NCBI RefSeq assembly: GCF_024972735.1
Contig: NZ_CP087722.1
Coordinates: 102,872 to 166,871, forward strand
DNA: 64,000 nucleotides
Source of the DNA: Halalkaliarchaeum sp. AArc-CO
GTDB taxonomy: Archaea; Halobacteriota; Halobacteria; Halobacteriales; Haloferacaceae
Direction: 5' to 3'
Part shown: piece by piece, positions 9,374 through 19,321 of the stretch
Layout of the letters: the number at the start of each line of letters is the position of its first letter
Position numbering within the stretch: the first letter of the stretch is position 1
The notes under the pieces: generated by a model
Seen by the model: only the letters and a program-made list of their open reading frames with translations
What the model was told of the DNA's origin: nothing
Databases searched by the model: none
Program-made: the position numbers and the translations under genes

Positions 9374-9404
9374 GCCCCGCACCCCTCTCGGGGCTTAAAA
9401 AATC
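9374..9404 (-). promoter_or_regulatory. tfb promoter with TATA and GCCCC...GGTG.GGGGC element
   Basis: Read on the minus strand, a TTTTTTAAG TATA-like box (9394-9404) runs straight into GCCCC, then GAGAGGGGTG, C and GGGGC. The arms GCCCCG/CGGGGC lie at 9374-9379 and 9389-9394. The start codon is 29 bases downstream. The same layout precedes the genes starting at 9734, 46082, 60027 and 57751. Confidence 0.6.
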
Positions 9405-9428
9405 TCTGCGGTAAGGGCGTTCGTCTGA

Positions 9429-9734
9429 TCACTCGGACGTCGTCGATGCTTCTTGCATAGCACTCGCTGCCTCGAGAATTGATGTTCGTATCGCGACAGC
9501 AACACGATGTTTGCAGGGGCCTTGTGAATGTGTATCAGATGGGCACTCACACGATCTCGGTAGGCCGTCGTGAACCGTCACAAGGTACTCGTGTTCTATT
9601 GGATCCGAATAGCTCGCATTTCGAACCAGAACGTTTCCGTTCAGCAAACTAAATTCGAAGGCTTCGTACTGAGCTCGTTTTAGGACTCGTTTCGCTGGAT
9701 CGAGTTGTGATATTGGGAGTGATGTGTCGTGCAT
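9429..9734 (-). CDS. SWIM zinc-finger protein
   Basis: 101 residues from ATG 9734 (MHDTSLPISQLDP...). The C-terminal half holds CECPSDTHSQGPCKHRVAVAI, a SWIM zinc finger (C-x-C-xn-C-x-H), usually a DNA- or protein-binding module. The longer frame to 9812 has an ATG at 9764, but that ATG lies inside the conserved promoter element (TTTTTCGGCCC...GGGC, about 9758-9786), so ATG 9734, about 24 bases beyond it, is preferred. Proteins of this kind are common in haloarchaeal plasmids and islands. Confidence 0.75.
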   Translation of the reverse strand: MHDTSLPISQLDPAKRVLKRAQYEAFEFSLLNGNVLVRNASYSDPIEHEYLVTVHDGLPRSCECPSDTHSQGPCKHRVAVAIRTSILEAASAMQEASTTSE

Positions 9735-9826
9735 GGGTGCGTGGGCGTTTTTAAAGCCCTTCATCCCTGTTCCGGGCCGAAAAACTCTCTGGCCTATCGA
9801 AAGGAACCCCATTACCCTGCTCCAGT

Positions 9827-10152
9827 GATATCGGCTTCGTAGCTCTGGTCTACGACAGCAAGTGTCTCACGCTGCTCCAGGCGCACAACTACGCCTACGT
9901 GATGCCGATCATCCGGTGGGGTGAGGCGATTCAGCAGGAACTCTCGGAGGGGTGGAGTCGCATCATTCAACACGACTTGACGGGGGATCTCGACGGTCAC
10001 AGCTGGACCGACGAGTTTCCCGTCTACATCGACTGTACGTACCTGAACGGACGATATAACGACCATGGCGTGACGCGTCACGGCTATGCCGCTGACGCGC
10101 CGTTCATCGAGACACCACGTGACGCTCGATACCACTACTATACGCCCCGAGG
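9827..10152 (+). pseudogene. Transposase fragment (haloarchaeal ISH type)
   Basis: The plus-strand frame reads CLTLLQAHNYAYVMPIIRWG ... FPVYIDCTYLNGRY ... RHGYAADAPFIETPRDARYHYY. This is the central part of a haloarchaeal DDE transposase (ISH3/ISH10-like by recall). The N-terminus is missing and the frame ends just before the neighbouring regulator gene, so the catalytic C-terminal part is lost. The IS family assignment is from memory of related sequences. Confidence 0.6.
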
Positions 10153-10158
10153 TGAGTA

Positions 10159-10590
10159 TCAGTTCCGTCCGGTCGGCCGTTCAATACCTTCGGCGGCCTT
10201 GATTTCGTCTGTCTTCTCGACTTCGGCGAATAGCTCTCGATACGCATCGGCCTCGAAGAGGTTGTTCCGGTCGAACAGCTCACGGGCGGCGTCGGTGAGC
10301 TGAAAGAATCGGTATGGTTGACCCCGTTCGAGCCCTTTACGATCTCGTTCGATGGCCTCGATCAGTCCCACTTCCTCCAGCCGGATGAGGTGGTCGGTGA
10401 GCGTCGACGCGGCGACACTCGGGTTGTAGTATTCGAGTTCCTTCTTCGAGGGTGCGCCTTTCGGATGACCGACGATCGTCCCGATGATATTCGCGCGGGT
10501 CGTGTCGTCGAGGACACTCAACGCTGTGATCGGATCGAGGCCGGCCGCGTTCTCGGCTGGCGTGAGCGGGGTGGCGTCAGGCCGGGACAT
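10159..10590 (-). CDS. Winged-helix transcriptional regulator
   Basis: 143 residues from ATG 10588-10590 (MSRPDATPLTP). Residues about 20-110 form a winged helix: ALSVLDDTTRANIIGTIVG, KKELEYYNPSVAASTLTDHLIRLEEVGLIEAIE, then a wing (GLERGQPYRFFQLTDAARELF). This fits the ArsR-like/PadR-like superfamily. The open frame continues upstream to 10923 but overlaps the divergent gene at 10723, so the ATG at 10590 is chosen. It probably controls the divergent partner across the 132-base gap. Confidence 0.75.
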   Translation of the reverse strand: MSRPDATPLTPAENAAGLDPITALSVLDDTTRANIIGTIVGHPKGAPSKKELEYYNPSVAASTLTDHLIRLEEVGLIEAIERDRKGLERGQPYRFFQLTDAARELFDRNNLFEADAYRELFAEVEKTDEIKAAEGIERPTGRN

Positions 10591-10722
10591 TATGTTTAGG
10601 TGTTTGTATCCTGGTCGGATAACCATTTCGGTGAAATTCGAAGTGGTGGCCAGAGTGCTTGTGTATTCCACTTCCGGTCGCATTTCCGTACCGTTAGGTG
10701 GCGGTGGTGACTGGTGCCCAGT

Positions 10723-11298
10723 ATGAACACCGACGATGCTCCCCGTGCAGTCATCGACAAATTGGGTGACCAGCCGGGCGAGACGCTCACACCCGAACGG
10801 GTCGAGGCGATCCAGACCGCGATCCACGAGGACCTCGGACGATTCATTAACAATACGTCTTACTTTGTTCTCGGTTCCTACGGCGAGGAGGAGCGGCCAC
10901 GATCGGAGGCTGTTCGCGACCAACTCGCGAGTAATGCCGCAGCCTTGACCTCCGATGACGGGGTCGACGCGTTCCTGCTGGACGATATTCTGGATGTATC
11001 AGAGTTCTTTACGTCGAAATTCAAGCTGCTGGTCAGCCACGCAGATCATATCGTAGGGGTGTACGAACACTCCCAGGGCGGGCACGCGTGGGAAGCGGGC
11101 TACATTGACCAGCCGACCTATCGGGATCGGACGCGAGCATTTTATTGAACATACGAGACTGAGGAAGAACAGTACTCGGCCTACGACGGGATGTTCGCAC
11201 ACTATCTCCTCTCAATGGAGCGGGTGTATCGTGCGTACACGTGGACGACGTCCGAGGAACTTCGTGACTGTGTTGAGAATGCCTACCCACCCGACTGA
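10723..11298 (+). pseudogene. Unknown gene divergent from wHTH, broken by one TGA
   Basis: ATG 10723 (MNTDDAPRAVIDKLGDQPGE). The frame is open to TGA 11146-11148 after RTRAFY, then continues in the same frame with protein-like sequence (TYETEEEQYSAYDGMFAHYL...) to a natural end YPPD at 11298. Full length would be 191 residues. The family is not recognised; the protein is helical and acidic. Its pairing with the regulator at 10159 suggests a two-gene unit. A single base change would restore it. Confidence 0.6.
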
Positions 11299-11444
11299 GG
11301 GCCTGCGGAATGACGAATTGCGTTGGATACTGGATCTCCTCGTGATGGCCGCCATCGAGGAATTTTGAGGTAGCCCAGTAGCCGTGTACGTCGGTCCTCG
11401 GGAACACCGTCATACTCATAGGTCATCCTGCTGTTGACCATCAT

Positions 11445-12527
11445 ATGCGACGTTTCCTTCTTGTCCTTGCTGTCGCGGGAATCCTTATTCTCGCCGGCTG
11501 TAGTGCTGCACCCAGTGATGAGAGTCCGACGGAGACCCCGATCGAGACTCCTACCCCGACGGAACCACCGGAGGAAACTCCAACGGAGACTCCGTCTCAA
11601 GACTCTACTACTGACCCATCCGGTGAACTTGAGGTGCACCACATCGATGTGGGCCAGGCGGATGCCACACTCCTCATCACACCTTCTGGGGAAACAATCC
11701 TCATTGATACGGGCGACTGGCGCCAGGACGGTCAGGGCGTGATCGAGTACCTCGAAGCTCATGAAATCGACCGGGTTGACCATCTCGTTGCAACCCACGG
11801 CCACGCTGATCACATCGGCGGCCACGCTGCCATCATTGAACACTACGAGACAGAACTCGATGGAGTGGGTATCGCCTACGATAACGGCGTCGCCCACACC
11901 TCCCAGACGTACGAAAACTATCTCGACGCCGTCGAAGAACACGACGTCGAACTGCTGTTCGTCGAGGACGGCGACGAGTTGCCCCTCGCCGACGACGCCG
12001 TCGGCGTCCAGGTCTTGAACCCGCCGGAAGGCGACTCCGGGAGTGATCTACACGACAACAGCATTGTCCTTGCGATCTCCTTCGGGGAGTTCGGTTATCT
12101 GACCACGGGTGACGCCGAAACAGACGTGGAAGCGCGGCTGGTTGACGAGCGTGCGGACGCGCTTGAGGCGGATGTCTACCAGGCTGGTCATCACGGGTCG
12201 ACGACCTCCTCGAGTGGACTGTTCATGGACGCATCCGATCCGTCGATCGCGATTATTTCGAGCGCCTATGATTCTCAGTATGGCCATCCGCACGATGAAG
12301 TGCTGGAGGACTTTGCTGATCGCGATATCGAGACATATTGGACAGCCGTACACGGCGATGTCGTGGTGACAACTGACGGCCAGGAAATCAGCGTCGAAAC
12401 GGAGTCGGACTTTTCGACGGATGCGGCTGACTTGCTCGAAGAGAAACCCGCCGATGACGACGATGCACAACTTGCAGCACCGCCAATGAGTGTGTCCACT
12501 CCGCTGATTGCGGGGGTAGGTGCATGA
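11445..12527 (+). CDS. Secreted lipoprotein metallo-beta-lactamase (ComEC C-domain-like)
   Basis: 360 residues. Lipobox signal MRRFLLVLAVAGILILAGC (Cys19), then a Thr/Pro/Glu-rich linker to about residue 62, as is usual for haloarchaeal lipoproteins. The catalytic domain shows HIDVGQADATLL, LIDTGDW, THGHADHIGG (metal-binding HxHxDH), DNSIVLAI, LTTGDAE and GHHGS, the set seen in ComEC/Rec2 C-terminal domains, so it is an extracytoplasmic hydrolase probably acting on nucleic acid or phosphoesters. The stop overlaps the start of the DUF3006 gene, a common genomic partner. Substrate unknown. Confidence 0.88.
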   Translation: MRRFLLVLAVAGILILAGCSAAPSDESPTETPIETPTPTEPPEETPTETPSQDSTTDPSGELEVHHIDVGQADATLLITPSGETILIDTGDWRQDGQGVIEYLEAHEIDRVDHLVATHGHADHIGGHAAIIEHYETELDGVGIAYDNGVAHTSQTYENYLDAVEEHDVELLFVEDGDELPLADDAVGVQVLNPPEGDSGSDLHDNSIVLAISFGEFGYLTTGDAETDVEARLVDERADALEADVYQAGHHGSTTSSSGLFMDASDPSIAIISSAYDSQYGHPHDEVLEDFADRDIETYWTAVHGDVVVTTDGQEISVETESDFSTDAADLLEEKPADDDDAQLAAPPMSVSTPLIAGVGA

Positions 12528-12811
12528 TGATCGACGGTACCTACACCGGCGTCATCGACCGCATTGTCGACGACGAAACGGCGGTGATCCTGATTGAGGC
12601 CGACGGCGAGGTTCGAGATCAGCGGACCCTCCCGGTCGAGCGCGTGCCCGAGGACGCACGCAAGGAGGGCAGCGTGCTTGCAGTGACGATCGAAGGCGGA
12701 GAGATCGAACGGCTCGAGTACCGGCCCGAGGAGACTGAGGAAAGGCGGGAGAGTGCCCAAGAGCGACTCGATCGGCTCGGATCGCGGTTGTCAGAGAAAT
12801 CTGAGGAATAG
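12524..12811 (+). CDS. DUF3006 protein
   Basis: 95 residues: a beta-barrel part (GTYTGVIDRIVDDETAVILIEADGEV, VERVPEDARKEGSVLAVTI) and a charged coiled C-terminus (ETEERRESAQERLDRLGSRL). The sequence fits DUF3006, a small domain that usually accompanies secreted ComEC-like metallo-beta-lactamases. It overlaps the upstream gene by 4 bases (ATGA), so the two are co-translated. No signal peptide is seen, so it would be cytoplasmic. Broken copies lie at about 27.9 and 49.2 kb. Confidence 0.8.
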   Translation: MMIDGTYTGVIDRIVDDETAVILIEADGEVRDQRTLPVERVPEDARKEGSVLAVTIEGGEIERLEYRPEETEERRESAQERLDRLGSRLSEKSEE

Positions 12812-12820
12812 GGCCTCGGA

Positions 12821-13288
12821 TCAATCTGACCCATACTCCTCGACTCTCGGAGTGTACGCCGAACGGAGAGATTCAGATATTGCTTCTCGTGCTCTGGATG
12901 GAATTTCTCCATTGACGTAGTAAAACGACGTGGGAGGCACGAATTCGTCGTCAAACTCCCAGGGATTGACCGAATTTTGGAGTTGGTGCACCTCGTCAAT
13001 TTTGTACGCATATCCTGTTTCTACGCCAGTGAAATAGTCCATAAACCGCTGCCTTCGCTGGAATCCCGATTCCTCTTGGTATTGCATCCATAGATTGTCA
13101 GGTGTATCCTCGATCACATCATCTATCGTAAAAGCACCGACAATCTCTTGAGTCGGAGACGAAGCGTAGAGAAACACAGTATCGATTGCATCGCTGTCGC
13201 GGAAGGAAGTTCGGCGAAACTCGTATCGCTTCTCGCCCGAAAAGATCTTTTCGACGAATTCGGGCTTAATCGAGAGTAAAGCGTCCAT
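12821..13288 (-). CDS. ASCH-domain protein
   Basis: 155 residues. The start MDALLSIKPEFVEKIFSGEKRYEFRR is the typical ASCH beginning (SIKP and K-x-x-E-x-R), and VFLYASSPTQEIVGAFTIDDV fits the rest of the fold. ASCH domains are PUA-like RNA-binding modules, and some have RNase activity. The start overlaps the end of the preceding frame by 23 bases, so it is translated from the same mRNA as the PIN-GNAT-PUA gene. Confidence 0.8.
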   Translation of the reverse strand: MDALLSIKPEFVEKIFSGEKRYEFRRTSFRDSDAIDTVFLYASSPTQEIVGAFTIDDVIEDTPDNLWMQYQEESGFQRRQRFMDYFTGVETGYAYKIDEVHQLQNSVNPWEFDDEFVPPTSFYYVNGEIPSRAREAISESLRSAYTPRVEEYGSD

Positions 13289-14767
13289 CGATTCCTCCTT
13301 GCTCTTTGATATACTTGTAATCCTCTTCGTCGATTCGGCGCATGACCTGTAATGGACCAGTTAGAACGTCGTTGTTTAATAGGTTCTTATAGGACAGAAA
13401 ATCATTGAGGTCGAAGTGCCACCGGAATAGGAAGACATTCGTACCCGATTCAGCCTGTTGTTTGATTTCCTCGTCGGTGAAGACGGAGCGCTTCCCCACG
13501 ATCCGTTTGACAAGGTTTGGATCCTCGAGGTTGTAATGAACCTCCTCGCACACACCAAGCGACGTCACCTCTCGATGGTCCTGGCTGCGGTAGAAAAGGA
13601 GTATGTCTCCTTCTTTAGCTTGGTAATTCTTCGCGCTAGTCAAGTACGCTTTTTGATCGCATTCCCCTCCGGGTCAAATCGACCGTCGAACTCAGGAAGC
13701 AAGGTTTGACGTTTCGAATACGATGTAAATAGTCGACGGTGATATTCAGGCCGAATCGGTATCAAAAACTTCTGAACCTCTGGACCGTCACAAAATGACG
13801 GGTAAAACTTGGTCGTCGCCTCGATTGGCGAGGGGTCTTGGCCCGGCCCGGGGATGAGTTTCTTGACAAAGATTGCTTCCCCATCATCTTCGTTGGCCGT
13901 ATGTTCAAACCCATAACTGCGAGCAAGTTGGACGAAATAATCCTCTTCAGCCTCATCCCAATAATAGGTGAAGTAAGTCTCATCAAGCTCGTGATGGATT
14001 GCCTCTCTGATAGCTAGAGAGATGAGCAACTCGCCGATTTTTGATCCCCAACGCCTTTTTGCCACTTTCAGTGTGGAGATTTTCATCCGGCGTTTCCGAT
14101 CGAGCGTCGGTGAGGATCCGATCGCTTCGACCTCATGCGGCTTGATCACGAGAACCGCGCCAATCGTACCGTCACCATTATAATTAACCCAAGCTGTGCG
14201 GTCGGCGTGTCGCTCGGCCCAGTCAGCAAAATTTTCGTAATCTGCCTTCAACGAATCGAAAATCGAATCATCTAAATCTAGATTGCCCAGTGATGTCCGC
14301 TCGATTGACAGCGGTCCATGGAGTTTCGGTCCTTCAGGCCGGAAGAACTCCCAGGCGGTCTCAATGCTAAACACCCGGTCTTCGATTCCGAGGTCGATCG
14401 CTTTCTTATGGATTCCTTGGTCTTCTGTGATAAGAAAATCGGTTCGATCCTCGTAAACGGAATAGAGTAGTGCATTATCGACGAGCTCGTTTTCACAAGC
14501 GGTTTCCGGCACATGCTGTCGGAACTCCGTATCATTCTCACCGGGATAGGAGGGGTATCCCAGTCTTTCATACGTCTCGATACGGGAAACGTTCTTTTTC
14601 CGCCTTTTGGTGTTGTTATCCCCGCGAATTTCTTGTTCGGAGAGCGGGTGAATTAGAATATCATGTTTTGCCTCTTTGAGCGCTCGTTCGAGTTTACGAA
14701 GCGTTTCGGGGACGATATCGTCATCCTCACGGTGGATGAAAATGTTCGTGTCGATGAGGATCTTCAT
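13266..14767 (-). CDS. PIN-GNAT-PUA-like protein split by one frameshift
   Basis: Two frames. The first (13640-14767, 375 residues) begins with a PIN domain (MKILIDTNIFIHRED, SEQEIRG, DFLITEDQGI), followed from about residue 175 by a GNAT-like acetyltransferase region (GAVLVIKPHEV, LKVAKRRWGSKIGELLISLAI, YGFEH). It stops at TGA 13640-13642. The second (to 13266) reads YLTSAKNYQAKEGDILLFYRSQDHREVTSLGVCEEV, an EVE/PUA-like domain. A -1 shift at the A5-G run (13649-13654 on the plus-strand map) gives IKK-AYLTSAKNYQ and one continuous protein of about 500 residues, which matches how I recall bacterial relatives being organised. It could be a mutation, a sequence error or programmed slippage. Confidence 0.7.
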
Positions 14768-14986
14768 TATTTCTTTTCAACTCAGTATGGTCAATATAAG
14801 GGAACGTCATTCGTGAGAACATAAAACTGGTGGCGAAGAGTTATTCCACTTTGCAGTAAGAAATCCATATTGTACCAACGGACTGGTGTGTCATTCCCGG
14901 GTCTTTTAAGTAAAATCCCGAGTGGACTCTTCGTTTGCCACTGGATATATGGTATTAAGCGGCTCATTTTCCTCGTGAGAACATCG

Positions 14987-15620
14987 ATGCACCGCAGAGC
15001 ATTCCTATCCACGGTTGGGGGACTCGTGCTGGCGGGGTGTACCGACGCGGCCGACGAACCGGCAGATCCCACGCCGACACCGACCCCAGCCGAGACCGCG
15101 ACGGCGACGGCGACGCCCACGCCGGAGACCAGCCCCACGCCGACGCCGACCGACGAGCCAGCCGGGGCGAACACACCACCCGAGGTCGTCATCGAATCCC
15201 GGGAGTGGGCAATCGAGGGCGAGCGCGTTGAGGCGATCGTCCAGAACGTTGACGACGTAGCCAGCGGGCCGGTGACGGTGTCGGCGCTGTGGTTCGACGA
15301 CGACGCGCGGTACCTGGGGCGCGACAGCGTATCGATGCCGGCGCTGCCGGCCACGACGTCGTGGCTGGCCGGGATCGACGTCATAGCGCCGTTCGCGGTG
15401 GGGGAGTTCCAGTTCCAGCTGGCTGTCGAGCCGCTGCTGGCGACGCCCGAGGGAGTGACACTCGAGGAAGCGCGTGTCGATCAGGGTGGCGAGCGCATCG
15501 TCGGCGTTATCGCAAACGACCGCGAGGCGGCGGTCGGGCTGACGGCCCGCGGGGCGGTGACCGACGTTACCGGATTCGTCTGGATTTCCCCGAGTTCGTG
15601 TGCCGACAGATTCCACACAG
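14987..15620 (+). pseudogene. Lipoprotein gene truncated by the CRISPR array
   Basis: ATG 14987: MHRRAFLSTVGGLVLAGC has a Tat/lipobox signal, followed by a long Thr-Pro linker (residues about 25-65) and a beta-sandwich like FxLYD (EVVIESREWAIEGERVEAIV, GPVTVSALWFDDDARYLGRD). Protein-like sequence stops near VTDVTGFVW (about 15585). The frame then runs nonsensically through three decayed CRISPR repeats to a stop at 15820. The natural 3' end is therefore missing, replaced by the leader-distal end of the array. Confidence 0.7.
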
Positions 15621-15621
15621 C

Positions 15622-18600
15622 GCTTCAATCTCTAACAAGTTCTTTTGGAACCGGGTGGTCCATTCATTCAACCGGTTTCGGAATGTTGCTTCAATCCTTC
15701 ACAGGTTCGTCTGAGACACGATTGCTTCGACCCCACAAGGCTCCGTCTGAAACTGGACTCGGAGCCGTGTGGGGTGAACGAGCAGTTGGGGCAGCTTCAA
15801 CCCCACAAGGGTCCGTCTGAAACATTCGGTCAGTACCGCTCCCGTGCTGATCGGTCACGCCGCTTCAACCCCACAAGGGTCCGTCTGAAACGCTGTGGGA
15901 CGCCGACAAATCGCGAGACGTCGCGGAGCTTCAACCCCACAAGGGTCCGTCTGAAACCGCCAGTCTCCGGGCCGCCTTGACCGCCGGTTGTCGCTTCAAC
16001 CCCACAAGGGTCCGTCTGAAACTCGCCCCGCCGAAGGCTTCCGTCACCTGGGCGATGCTTCAACCCCACAAGGGTCCGTCTGAAACCAGCGCCGGCGAAT
16101 CTTTCCACCGGTTGTTGAGGTACGCTTCAACCCCACAAGGGTCCGTCTGAAACGCAGACGACAGGGACAACGAGAAGGGTTCGTCTGCAGGTGCTTCAAC
16201 CCCACAAGGGTCCGTCTGAAACAGCGCTCGACGTCCCGGCTCATGAGTCTCCTCCGATAGCTTCAACCCCACAAGGGTCCGTCTGAAACCGCTCCTGTGA
16301 TCCGCCAGTATCAGGATGACCGTTGCTTCAACCCCACAAGGGTCCGTCTGAAACACCTCCTGTGTGGTCGATATAATTCCCCGAGATCGTGCTTCAACCC
16401 CACAAGGGTCCGTCTGAAACGGGGTCAGGTAAAGCCGTATCATGGTTAGGGGTCAGGGCTTCAACCCCACAAGGGTCCGTCTGAAACGGTAGATCCGTTT
16501 CACGCCGTCTGTCGGCAGCGTGATGGACGACAGCTTCAACCCCACAAGGGTCCGTCTGAAACTGCCGCAACGACGCAGACGCCGTAACGCCCGACGGCTT
16601 CAACCCCACAAGGGTCCGTCTGAAACACGATCATCTCTTTACCGTCGATTGTCTCAGTCGGGCTTCAACCCCACAAGGGTCCGTCTGAAACGCGACGGTC
16701 GACTCAAAGACGACCTCGTTGCTTGAGCTTCAACCCCACAAGGGTCCGTCTGAAACGCGAGAACTACTGGAGAAAGCGAAGGACGCACAGGCTTCAACCC
16801 CACAAGGGTCCGTCTGAAACAAGATAGTTGACTTGCCAGATGGGTCTGATTTTGCTTCAACCCCACAAGGGTCCGTCTGAAACAATGTGAAATGTAACAA
16901 TGAGTAAGTCACTATCTGCTTCAACCCCACAAGGGTCCGTCTGAAACCCTTGGGACTGTTGAAATGTTGGGTGTATCGTTTGGTGCTTCAACCCCACAAG
17001 GGTCCGTCTGAAACACTTACTGGCTTTAAATGTTCCAGTTGATAGTGAGAGCTTCAACCCCACAAGGGTCCGTCTGAAACATTGATACAGGTGATATTAC
17101 ACAACTATCTGGTGAAAGCTTCAACCCCACAAGGGTCCGTCTGAAACACCGGAATCGGTAATCGATAATAATGTTACAAATGGCTTCAACCCCACAAGGG
17201 TCCGTCTGAAACTATTGCATCTTACATTACTGGGTTAACACGTTTGCTTCAACCCCACAAGGGTCCGTCTGAAACGAGGTCTGCGAGGTCGCGGCCATCA
17301 CCGAGTCCATGCTTCAACCCCACAAGGATCCGTCTGAAACCCGACGCGCCGCGGCACCGCGGCGCGATCGTCTGGGAGCTTCAACCCCACAAGGGTCCGT
17401 CTGAAACCTCGGTCGTTTTGGTCTCACCGTCTGCGGCGGGCATGCTTCAACCCCACAAGGGTCCGTCTGAAACGGATGGCCGTCGAACACAACGACGGAG
17501 TACTGTGGATGCTTCAACCCCACAAGGGTCCGTCTGAAACTGTTGTCGATGGTTTCGCTCGGCAGATGTTCCTCGCGGCTTCAACCCCACAAGGGTCCGT
17601 CTGAAACGCGCGGGGATGGAAGCAAGACCAACCGGCGTAAAGGCGTGCTTCAACCCCACAAGGGTCCGTCTGAAACTACGTACACACCGACGACAAGCAC
17701 GGCCGGGAGTAGGCTTCAACCCCACAAGGGTCCGTCTGAAACACCGGCAAGCTCGAGCGGAGCGAGCGACCGACCCGGCTTCAACCCCACAAGGGTCCGT
17801 CTGAAACCAGACCTAAAGCCAGGGCGAGATTCGTTTTGGGATTGCTTCAACCCCACAAGGGTCCGTCTGAAACTAGTGCTGGGTTACCATCTTTACTGAT
17901 TTCTTCTGTGTGCTTCAACCCCACAAGGGTCCGTCTGAAACGCGCGGTTCCGGGGACGACCCAATCGCCAGCCATGCGCTTCAACCCCACAAGGGTCCGT
18001 CTGAAACGTCTAGTCCCATGTTGGATTTAGGATTTTATGTGTGCTTCAACCCCACAAGGGTCCGTCTGAAACCCGTCGGGACGGGTGTGCTGGGCGGCCG
18101 GGCAATCGCTTCAACCCCACAAGGGTCCGTCTGAAACCAAATTTGATTGTAGCTAGCAGTTGCGTCTTGTGAGTGCTTCAACCCCACAAGGGTCCGTCTG
18201 AAACGCGCGGTGTATCTGGATTCGATCTTCGAGCAAGAGCTTCAACCCCACAAGGGTCCGTCTGAAACGGACGACGACATCGATCCCGAGTTTGACCAGC
18301 TGCGGCTTCAACCCCACAAGGGTCCGTCTGAAACAACTCCCATAGGTGCGCCGTGAGGAGCTTCAACCCGCTTCAACCCCACAAGGGTCCGTCTGAAACA
18401 CGGAGAGCTTGAGGGGATAGCTGCAGCGATCGACGCTTCAACCCCACAAGGGTCCGTCTGAAACTCGCCCGCGCCGCTCCGATCATCTACGTGTTCGGCG
18501 CTTCAACCCCACAAGGGTCCGTCTGAAACTCGGGGCGATCATCCTGAGGATCCTGACGACCTGATGCTTCAACCCCACAAGGGTCCGTCTGAAACCAGCT

Positions 18601-19180
18601 CGAGGAGGAGATCGCCGAAGTTGAGGAGGTGGCTTCAACCCCACAAGGGTCCGTCTGAAACACCGACTCGCGTCACGATCTCGCAGATGGCCGAGGGCTT
18701 CAACCCCACAAGGGTCCGTCTGAAACTCACGTCCCCGTCGGCCCATGCGGACCGACGGGGAGCTTCAACCCCACAAGGGTCCGTCTGAAACAAGGCCCGT
18801 CAGTGCTTCTCTCGCCGAAGGCAGACGCTTCAACCCCACAAGGGTCCGTCTGAAACGGATCTGCTCCGACAATCGCCAGATTGGAAGCGATGCTTCAACC
18901 CCACAAGGGTCCGTCTGAAACGAGGGGGGTTTTGTTGGTCGCGGGCGTGGTCGAAGCTTCAACCCCACAAGGGTCCGTCTGAAACTCGCGTACTCGTCGG
19001 TGAGTGCGTAACTGAGGTTCGCTTCAACCCCACAAGGGTCCGTCTGAAACCTTGACGCCGAACGCAAGCTTGCACAGCACGGCAAGCTTCAACCCCACAA
19101 GGGTCCGTCTGAAACGGGATTATCCGCACGTTCTTGAATATGGAGAAGTGGCTTCAACCCCACAAGGGTCCGTCTGAAAC
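15622..19180 (-). CRISPR. Type I-B CRISPR array, 52 intact + 3 decayed repeats
   Basis: The repeats are 30 bases. On the plus strand they begin GCTTCAACCCCACAAGGG and end TCTGAAAC, so transcripts run leftwards and begin GTTTCAGACGG with an 8-base handle GTTGAAGC. Intact copies start at 15794, 15862, 15928 and so on to 19151, with spacers of 34-40 bases. Only the copy at 17311 has a point change (GGATC). Decayed copies sit at 15622, 15688 and 15724, the leader-distal end, as expected for oldest repeats. At 18360 the first ten repeat bases are duplicated inside a spacer. Spacers vary widely in GC, suggesting diverse targets. No spacer target was identifiable by eye. Confidence 0.97.
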
Positions 19181-19321
19181 CATGGCCCATTTCGGGCACA
19201 CAGGTGGTCTATCGAAGGTATCCACCAAAGATGTTCCGTCGACCTGCAATACCTCACAAACCCCCGGGGGGTCGATGACAGACAACAGCAACGGCAACGG
19301 CCCCTAGTTGTTCTCCAAGAA
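19181..19321 (-). promoter_or_regulatory. CRISPR leader
   Basis: The 141 bases between the cas3 stop and the first repeat of the array are non-coding and lie at the handle-defined 5' end of the array, so they are the leader. No clear TATA box is visible. It contains the palindrome ACCCCCCGGGGGT-like run near 19264-19276. It is short, and the adaptation genes that usually lie here are absent. Confidence 0.7.

Noticed and set aside
9899..10303. Open frame as a complete gene
   Set aside because: Only the first 85 codons match a transposase; the rest is antisense of the winged-helix gene. Treated as a fragment.
15830..19085. Many open frames within the CRISPR array
   Set aside because: They arise from the repeat read in frame (FRRTLVGLK, FQTDPCGVEA, LQPHKGPSET), not from genes.
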